Below the pieces are notes generated by a model that was not told where the DNA came from, did not search any database, and saw nothing but the letters and a program-made list of their open reading frames with translations. From CAZWKX01 sp964614095 (GTDB lineage: Bacteria > Actinomycetota > Acidimicrobiia > Spongiisociales > UBA11373): 12,158 bases of DNA. Positions 6,872 through 12,158 of this stretch are shown here, piece after piece. The stretch's first letter is position 1, and each line of letters opens with the position of its first letter. The stretch is taken from NCBI GenBank assembly GCA_964614095.1, contig CAZTJO010000043.1:1-12158 (forward strand), in the 5' to 3' direction. The position numbers and the translations under genes are program-made.

Positions 6872-9248
6872 CCCGCAGTACCACTGTCCCCGCGTCTGCC
6901 GTTGTCTCGGCAGCGGGTGTTTGCAGCCACACGAGCCCGGATCGCTCTAGGGCCCTCTCCTCGTCAGGCTCGGCAACAACGATGATCTCGGCGGCAAGCC
7001 CGAGCCCGCCGAGCCGGCCCACCGCCTCGTCGACGGGCAGGCCGATGACCTCAGGGATGGTGGTGCCCGGCTCGGGGCCGACGACGGTGAGCCGGACCGT
7101 GGCGCCGGGAGTGAGGTCGGTGCCGGCGGCCGGCTGCTGGACGATAACGGTCCCCGGGACCCGATCGGTCGCTCCCACCCATTGTGCAGAGACCTTGTAG
7201 CCGGCCGTTTCGAGCAGGCGAACGGCCTGGGCGAGATCGAGATCGGTGATGGCAGGCACGGTGCCGGGCACCAGATTGGGCATGCCTTCGGGATTGTGGA
7301 TGGGGCAGGGCACGGTGGGGGCTTCACCGGGCTGGACGTAGATGGTGGCGACGTGGGTGCGGGGACAGAGAGGGCCGGCCAGGAAGCCGGTGGACAGGTC
7401 GATGTCAACCGGGACGAGATTGTTGTTGTCGACTTCGGGCAGCTCGGCGTAGGAGGTGCCGGAGAGGGCGCCGCTGGCAAACCGTGCCCAGATCTGCGCC
7501 GGCCAGGAGCCACCTGTGATGGTGTACGGAGTGTATGGCGACTCGAGAGGATGGTCGCCTTGGGGGTACCCCACCCAGACCGCGGCCACGAGCTCGGGGG
7601 TGTAGCCGACGAACCAGGCGTCGTAATGCCCTTCCGTCGTCCCGGTCTTGCCGGCGACGGGGCGTCCAATCTTGGCCTGCTGGCCGGTGCCCCTTCGTAC
7701 GACCTCGGTGAGAGCAGCGGTCACCTGGTCGGCAATATCGGCGTCGACCACACGGCGGGCGGTGGGCACGGATTCGTAGAGGACTCTGCCTGCGGAGTCT
7801 TCGATGCGGGTGACGAAGATGGGATCGATGTGCAGGCCGCCCGCGGCAAAGGTGGAGTATGCCGAAGCCATGTCCAGAACGGTGACTTCCTGGGTTCCGA
7901 GCGCCAGCGAATGGACCGGATCGATGCTGGTAGTGATGCCGGCGGCGGCAGCTATCTCGGCGACTCTCTCGGGGCCGACGATGTCGATGACCCGGGCGTA
8001 GACGGTGTTGACCGAGAATACGGTGGCCTCGGAAAGGGTGAGATTGGGGAACTTGAGGTTGTTGTGATTCATCACCCGCCATTTGCCCGTCGGGGTGTCG
8101 ATGGTGATGGAGCGTCCCCCCTCAAACTCGGCATCGAGGCCGATGCCGGCTTCCAAGGCAGCGGTGAGGGTGAAGACCTTGAACGCCGAGCCCGGTTGCC
8201 TCAGGCCCATCGTGGCGAGGTTGAACTGCGCCACCGGGTCGATGGGGTCGTAGTAGTCGCGTCCTCCCACGAGGGCGACTACGTGGCCGTTGCGTGGGTC
8301 GATGGCGACAAGCGCCGCCGACGGTCCGCTGTCGGGGAGCACTGAGTCGACGGCGGCTTCTGCCGCGGCCTGTGCCGCGGGATCAATGGTCGTGTAGATG
8401 CTGAGCCCGCCGTGGTGGAGCGTCTCGAAACGTTCCTCCGGCGTATCGCCGAGGGCGGGATCGGCGAGCAGGCGGCGCCGCACCTCGTCGGTGAAGTAGG
8501 GGAAACGCATCAGATCGGCGCTGCCCTCGGGCTGCAGACCCAGGGCGGCGTTTTCCGCAGAGGCCGCCGATGGTCCGTCCAGCCATCCCAGCTCCACCAT
8601 CTTGTCGAGCACGGTGGTACGTCGGGAGATGACGGCGTTCGGGTTCTCATACGGATCGAAGAACGGAGGGTTCCGAATGATGCCGGCAAGCATTGCGGAT
8701 TCGGCAAGGGTGAGTTCGGCGGGGGTCTTGTCGAAGTACCGCTTGGCCGCGGCGGCGATCCCGTAGGCCCCATTGCCGAAGTACACGGTGTTCAGGTAGC
8801 GCTCGAGAATCTCTTCCTTGGTAAGGGTTTCCTCGAGGCCGAGGGCGAGGGCGGCTTCCTCGAGCTTGCGGTCCAGGGAGACCTCGGGGGAGAGGAGAAC
8901 GTTCTTGACGTACTGCTGGGTGATCGTGGAACCGCCCTCGATGATCTCGCCGGCTTCGTAGTTGGTCTGCACGGCCCGGGCCACGGCCTGGGCATCGACG
9001 CCGCTGTGAAGCCAGAAGCGCTGGTCCTCGATGGCAACAACGGCGTTGACTAGATCGAGGGGCAGGTCGGCATAAGTAACAAGAAGGCGGTCTTCGCCCG
9101 CGTGAAGCTGGGTGAGCACCGTCCCGTCGGCGGCGTACACCGTGCTGCTGAGGCCGCCCGCTCCAATCCCCGGATCCTCTATGGGCTCAACAGAGCAGGC
9201 GGCGGTTATCAGCGCGATCACCAACACGCCCACCTTGCGGCGAGGCAT
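6861..9248 (-). CDS. Class A penicillin-binding protein with two PASTA domains, possible lipoprotein
   Basis: This is a bifunctional peptidoglycan glycosyltransferase/transpeptidase acting outside the membrane, 795 residues. The GT51 domain (about 45-215) has catalytic EDQRFWLHSG (74-83; Glu74), GGSTITQQ (105-112), RKLEE (127-131) and EEILERYLNTVYFG (145-158). The transpeptidase domain (about 305-590) has SxxK at Ser354 (GSAFK), SxN at 412-414 (SVN) and KTGTT at 534-538. Two PASTA repeats follow (about 658-724 and 729-794), which in relatives bind peptidoglycan fragments or beta-lactams. Cys628 and Cys648 flank a linker and may form a disulfide. Oddly, the N-terminus is MPRRK, then only about 12 hydrophobic residues ending in ITAAC at Cys18, then polar sequence. 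That fits a lipoprotein signal better than the usual transmembrane anchor. AGGAG lies about 12 nt before the ATG. It follows tyrS on the same strand after 84 nt. Confidence 0.95.
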   Translation of the reverse strand: MPRRKVGVLVIALITAACSVEPIEDPGIGAGGLSSTVYAADGTVLTQLHAGEDRLLVTYADLPLDLVNAVVAIEDQRFWLHSGVDAQAVARAVQTNYEAGEIIEGGSTITQQYVKNVLLSPEVSLDRKLEEAALALGLEETLTKEEILERYLNTVYFGNGAYGIAAAAKRYFDKTPAELTLAESAMLAGIIRNPPFFDPYENPNAVISRRTTVLDKMVELGWLDGPSAASAENAALGLQPEGSADLMRFPYFTDEVRRRLLADPALGDTPEERFETLHHGGLSIYTTIDPAAQAAAEAAVDSVLPDSGPSAALVAIDPRNGHVVALVGGRDYYDPIDPVAQFNLATMGLRQPGSAFKVFTLTAALEAGIGLDAEFEGGRSITIDTPTGKWRVMNHNNLKFPNLTLSEATVFSVNTVYARVIDIVGPERVAEIAAAAGITTSIDPVHSLALGTQEVTVLDMASAYSTFAAGGLHIDPIFVTRIEDSAGRVLYESVPTARRVVDADIADQVTAALTEVVRRGTGQQAKIGRPVAGKTGTTEGHYDAWFVGYTPELVAAVWVGYPQGDHPLESPYTPYTITGGSWPAQIWARFASGALSGTSYAELPEVDNNNLVPVDIDLSTGFLAGPLCPRTHVATIYVQPGEAPTVPCPIHNPEGMPNLVPGTVPAITDLDLAQAVRLLETAGYKVSAQWVGATDRVPGTVIVQQPAAGTDLTPGATVRLTVVGPEPGTTIPEVIGLPVDEAVGRLGGLGLAAEIIVVAEPDEERALERSGLVWLQTPAAETTADAGTVVLRVNP

Positions 9249-9332
9249 AGGTAACGGTTCTCCTGCGCGCGAAGGGTAGTGATCCGGCCGCGCTTCGCCG
9301 GGGATTTGTCCACAGGCCGGCCTCAGCCGGGA
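9249..9332 (-). other. tyrS-PBP spacer with two similar GC hairpins
   Basis: The 84-nt gap holds two short inverted repeats with the same arms. One is CCGGC/GCCGG at 9317-9321/9326-9330 (4-nt loop), immediately after the tyrS stop. The other is at 9284-9288/9297-9301 (8-nt loop). Neither is followed by a T tract on the minus strand, so I do not call a Rho-independent terminator; the PBP gene may be co-transcribed with tyrS. The hairpins could also be chance in GC-rich DNA. Confidence 0.3.
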
Positions 9333-10601
9333 TCAGACGAAGCGGGCGAGGAAGTAGCGCTTCTTGCCGATCCGGAGGACGATGGTGCCGGTACCGGCCA
9401 GATCGCCGCCGGCGACGACGGTCTTGATGTCGTCGACGCGACGGTTGTTGATGCTGACGCCACCCTGCTCAACGAGGCGGCGCGCCTCGCTCTTGGAACG
9501 CGCCGCCCCGGCCTCGACCATGAGGTCGATGAGCCCCATGCGGCCGACACGATCGCGAGGCAGCTCCACGGACGGCGCCGACTCGAAAGCATCGACGAGC
9601 GTGCGGTCGTCGAGATCGGTGAAGGGTTCGTCGCCGAAGAGCACCTGAGTGGCCCGCTGTGCCGAGGCGAGGCCGTCGGCCCCATGGACCACCCGTGTCA
9701 CCTCTTCGGCCAGTGCCCGCTGGGCGCAGCGGGCGGCCGGGTCCTTCTGGTGCTCGGCCTGCAGTTCGGAGATCTCGTCGAGGCCGAGGAAGGTGTAGAG
9801 CTTGAGGAAGGGCACCGCATCGGCATCGGCCGTGTTGAGGAACCACTGGTAGAGGGCGTACGGCGAGGTCAGTTCGGCGTCGAGCCAGACTGCCTCGCCG
9901 GTCGACTTGGAGAACTTGCGGCCATCGCTGGCCTTGACAAGCGGCCACACGAGCCCAAAGACTTGGGCGCCGTGGAGGCGCCGGGTGAGGTCGATGCCGG
10001 CGGTTATGTTGCCCCACTGGTCGGAGCCCCCACATTGCAGCTTGCAGCCGTAGGCGGCGTAGAGGTGGGCGAAGTCGTAGGCCTGGAGAAGCTGGTAGCT
10101 GAATTCGGTGTACGAGATACCGTGCTCTCGCTCGGTGAGCCGCCGTTTCACCGACTCGCGGGAGATCATCGTGTTGACGGAGAAGTACTTGCCGACATCA
10201 CGCAGGAAATCGACAAAAGGCAGTGGGTCCAGCCATTCGGCATTGTCGACCAGGAGGCCCTCTTCCAGATTGATGATCCGGGCCAGCTGACTCCGGATGC
10301 CTTTGACGTTGCGCTTTAGATCGGCCGGCGCAAGCAGCTCGCGCTCTTCGTCGCGTTCGGAGGGATCGCCGATGCGGCCGGTGCCACCGCCGGCGACGGC
10401 TATGGGTCGGTGGCCGCTGCGCTGCAGCCAGGCCTGAAGCATGATGCCGACGAGATTGCCGATGTGGAGCGACGTTGCAGTTGGGTCGTACCCCACGTAG
10501 TAGGTGACCTGCTCCGTGTCAAAAAGGTGGCGCAGCGCGGTTTCGTCGGTGAGGTCGTGCACGAACCCCCGGGAGCGGAGGAGATCGATCGGGTTGGACA
10601 T
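9333..10601 (-). CDS. tyrS: Tyrosine--tRNA ligase
   Basis: This class I synthetase charges tRNA-Tyr in the cytoplasm. The 422-residue product matches the family. The HIGH motif appears as HIGN (46-49) within YDPTATSLHIGNL. The tyrosine-site region GGSDQWGNI is at 191-199, and the KMSKS loop reads KFSKS (229-233), a normal TyrRS variant. A C-terminal S4-like RNA-binding domain spans about 355-415 (EAGAARSKSEARRLVEQGG). I start at ATG 10601 (MSNPIDLLRSRGFV). The frame is open to 11006, but that extension runs through the divergent gene and the rRNA promoter and has no TyrRS similarity. There is no clear ribosome binding site, and a -10-like TACCGT ends 8 nt before the ATG, so the mRNA may be leaderless. 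Confidence 0.96.
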   Translation of the reverse strand: MSNPIDLLRSRGFVHDLTDETALRHLFDTEQVTYYVGYDPTATSLHIGNLVGIMLQAWLQRSGHRPIAVAGGGTGRIGDPSERDEERELLAPADLKRNVKGIRSQLARIINLEEGLLVDNAEWLDPLPFVDFLRDVGKYFSVNTMISRESVKRRLTEREHGISYTEFSYQLLQAYDFAHLYAAYGCKLQCGGSDQWGNITAGIDLTRRLHGAQVFGLVWPLVKASDGRKFSKSTGEAVWLDAELTSPYALYQWFLNTADADAVPFLKLYTFLGLDEISELQAEHQKDPAARCAQRALAEEVTRVVHGADGLASAQRATQVLFGDEPFTDLDDRTLVDAFESAPSVELPRDRVGRMGLIDLMVEAGAARSKSEARRLVEQGGVSINNRRVDDIKTVVAGGDLAGTGTIVLRIGKKRYFLARFV

Positions 10602-10609
10602 GGATTGAG

Positions 10610-10638
10610 ACGGTAGCCTGCCTACAGCGGGCCACCAA
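10610..10638 (-). promoter_or_regulatory. Candidate tyrS promoter, near-leaderless
   Basis: On the minus strand TTGGTG (10638-10633) is followed after 17 nt by TACCGT (10615-10610), then 8 nt to the tyrS ATG. The -10 fits TANNNT and the -35 starts with TTG. Transcription would begin at or within a base or two of the start codon, which agrees with the absence of a Shine-Dalgarno sequence. It is judged by eye only. Confidence 0.4.
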
Positions 10639-10697
10639 CCCGGGATGCCGCATGGGTGCGGGGCGGCCTCATCTGCGGTATAGCGGAGGAGTGAAAC

Positions 10698-10907
10698 ATG
10701 GCTGCAATCAACGGCTCCAAGGTCGTGGGGACGTTCCTTTTCGCCTTGGGCTGTGCGGTTGCAGTGCTGGGAGTGTTGCTCGGGATCTCCGGCCTCGATT
10801 CGGACGAGATCTCGGGGCCGGTGATGGTGGCGCTGGCCGGCGCGGTGCTCGGGGGCATCATCGCTTACGGTGGCTGGCGGCTCAGGAGGGCGGGCGACGT
10901 ACGTTGA
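10698..10907 (+). CDS. Small two-helix membrane protein of unknown function
   Basis: I do not recognise this 69-residue protein. It has a strong ribosome binding site, GGAGGAG at 10685-10691, 6 nt before the ATG, which is the best in the window and a good argument that it is real. Two hydrophobic segments (about residues 9-31 and 40-62) flank a short acidic loop (GLDSDEIS). The C-terminus is RLRRAGDVR. The positive-inside rule suggests a hairpin with both ends in the cytoplasm and the acidic loop outside. Both helices are rich in Gly, Ala and Val and contain small-residue spacings that suit helix packing. It is divergent from tyrS (96-nt gap) and its stop lies 58 nt before the rRNA promoter -35. 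No terminator separates it from the rRNA operon, so readthrough into it is possible. No function is proposed. Confidence 0.75.
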   Translation: MAAINGSKVVGTFLFALGCAVAVLGVLLGISGLDSDEISGPVMVALAGAVLGGIIAYGGWRLRRAGDVR

Positions 10908-10965
10908 CCGAGGAGCGGCCCAGGCGCGACCGCGTCCGGCGTGCGCCGACCGGAAACCTCTCACG

Positions 10966-10994
10966 TTGACGTAGATCGCGGCCGAGGGTACGAT
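10966..10994 (+). promoter_or_regulatory. Ribosomal RNA operon promoter
   Basis: TTGACG (10966-10971), a spacer of exactly 17 nt, and TACGAT (10989-10994) make a near-consensus housekeeping sigma promoter, the best in the window. Transcription should start near 11000-11003, about 240 nt before mature 16S rRNA. It lies in the non-coding stretch between the small membrane protein and the 16S gene. I see no second equally good promoter, although TTGACA at 11052-11057 inside the leader looks like a -35 by chance. Confidence 0.75.
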
Positions 10995-11049
10995 GATAGG
11001 CCGCATCCGGTGTCGGTGCGCCGCGCCGGATGTTTGGAGTGTCCAAGCT

Positions 11050-11080
11050 CCTTGACAACTAAACAGTGTGCCACAAGCCA
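11050..11080 (+). promoter_or_regulatory. BoxA/boxC-like rRNA leader element
   Basis: The stretch contains TTGACAACTAAACAGTGTG (11052-11070) followed by CCACAAG. It closely resembles the conserved actinobacterial rRNA leader block that reads roughly TTGAGAACTCAAnAGTGTG and carries the Nus-factor antitermination boxA and adjacent boxC. The match is from memory of the consensus. In mycobacteria this block promotes antitermination and lies in the pre-16S processing region. Confidence 0.55.
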
Positions 11081-11221
11081 GTTTTGGCCTTTCGCCGGCA
11101 GGCGGCGTGCTGTCTTGCCTGCGTTAGGTCGTACTCGAGCAAGCATCAACGTGACAACGCGCTGATGCCAGAGCGGGTGGACGGTTTGGCCAGAAACCCG
11201 CACACACTCACCTTGAGGATT

Positions 11222-11237
11222 CCGGCCTCACGGCCGG
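11222..11237 (+). other. Hairpin just upstream of 16S rRNA
   Basis: CCGGCC (11222-11227), loop TCAC, GGCCGG (11232-11237) form a perfect 6-bp stem that ends about 6 nt before the expected 16S 5' end. There is no T run after it, so it is more likely a processing or folding element of the pre-rRNA than a terminator. Confidence 0.5.
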
Positions 11238-11243
11238 TATCTT

Positions 11244-12158
<915 letters not shown>

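Larger units (their letters stand above)
11001..11243 (+). other. Pre-16S rRNA leader with hairpins and antitermination/processing elements
   Basis: Together with 10908-11000 this forms a 336-nt stretch without a gene. It holds the promoter and a structured transcribed leader. Visible stems are: CATCCGG/CCGGATG (11004-11010/11026-11032) at the very 5' end of the transcript; GCAGGC/GCCTGC (11098-11103/11117-11122); GGTTT/AAACC (11183-11187/11194-11198); and CCGGCC/GGCCGG just before 16S. Part of this region should pair with sequence downstream of 16S to form the RNase III processing stalk, but that partner is outside the window. No tRNA and no credible protein is encoded here. Confidence 0.6.

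Noticed and set aside
7182..8345. 387-codon plus-strand open frame
   Set aside because: It lies fully antisense to the PBP gene, whose GT51, transpeptidase and PASTA motifs are unambiguous. The translation is Gly/Asp/Val-rich with no recognisable domain, typical of a reverse-strand shadow in GC-rich DNA.
9279..10319. 346-codon plus-strand open frame
   Set aside because: It is antisense to tyrS, has no domain signature and no ribosome binding site, and has the low-complexity composition of a GC-rich shadow frame.
10904..10969. Short TTG-started frame overlapping the membrane-protein stop (TTGA)
   Set aside because: It has only about 21 Arg-rich codons, no ribosome binding site of its own, and runs into the rRNA promoter.
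10602..11006. N-terminal extension of tyrS to give 557 residues
   Set aside because: The extension crosses the divergent membrane-protein gene and the rRNA promoter and has no TyrRS similarity. ATG at 10601 gives the normal family length.
11001..11243. Possible tRNA or riboswitch before 16S
   Set aside because: The stems do not form a cloverleaf, there is no T-loop consensus, and the segment fits a pre-rRNA leader.

Overview
This is a GC-rich bacterial chromosome segment carrying core housekeeping genes. The partial 16S rRNA gene at the right end, the gene order, the PASTA-bearing penicillin-binding protein and the lack of strong ribosome binding sites at some starts all point to an actinobacterium (Actinomycetota). 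The 16S V3-V4 text reads most like the class Acidimicrobiia, but that placement is from memory and unaligned.

Layout. (1) Bases 1-1959, plus strand: an intrinsic-terminator hairpin lies in the leader of infC, then infC (IF3, start read as ATC), rpmI (bL35), rplT (bL20) and a TrmH/SpoU-family RNA 2'-O-methyltransferase. The methyltransferase's conserved N-terminus begins upstream of any ATG/GTG/TTG codon. (2) Bases 1971-6871, plus strand: pheS, pheT, argF and mpg (3-methyladenine DNA glycosylase) are packed with 4-nt overlaps or a 1-nt gap, so they look like one translationally coupled transcript. (3) Bases 6861-10601, minus strand: tyrS, then a class A penicillin-binding protein whose N-terminus looks like a lipoprotein signal peptide. 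Its 3' end overlaps the 3' end of mpg by 11 nt. (4) Bases 10602-10907: a divergent intergenic region and a 69-residue two-helix membrane protein of unknown function. (5) Bases 10966-12158: a consensus-like rRNA promoter (TTGACG, 17 nt, TACGAT), a structured pre-rRNA leader with an actinobacterial boxA/boxC-like segment, and the first roughly 915 nt of the 16S rRNA gene, cut by the window edge.

How the genes work together. Nearly everything serves translation: initiation factor, two ribosomal proteins, an RNA methyltransferase, two aminoacyl-tRNA synthetases and rRNA. Arginine synthesis (argF), base-excision repair (mpg) and cell-wall synthesis (PBP) are interleaved. The order infC-rpmI-rplT-methyltransferase ... 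pheS-pheT ... argF ... mpg ... tyrS resembles a compressed version of the order I recall from mycobacteria, with the other arginine genes absent between pheT and argF.

I see no mobile element, CRISPR array, toxin, defence locus or clear undescribed system. The most interesting points are start-codon and leader anomalies in the infC operon, the lipoprotein-like class A PBP, and the condensed synteny.
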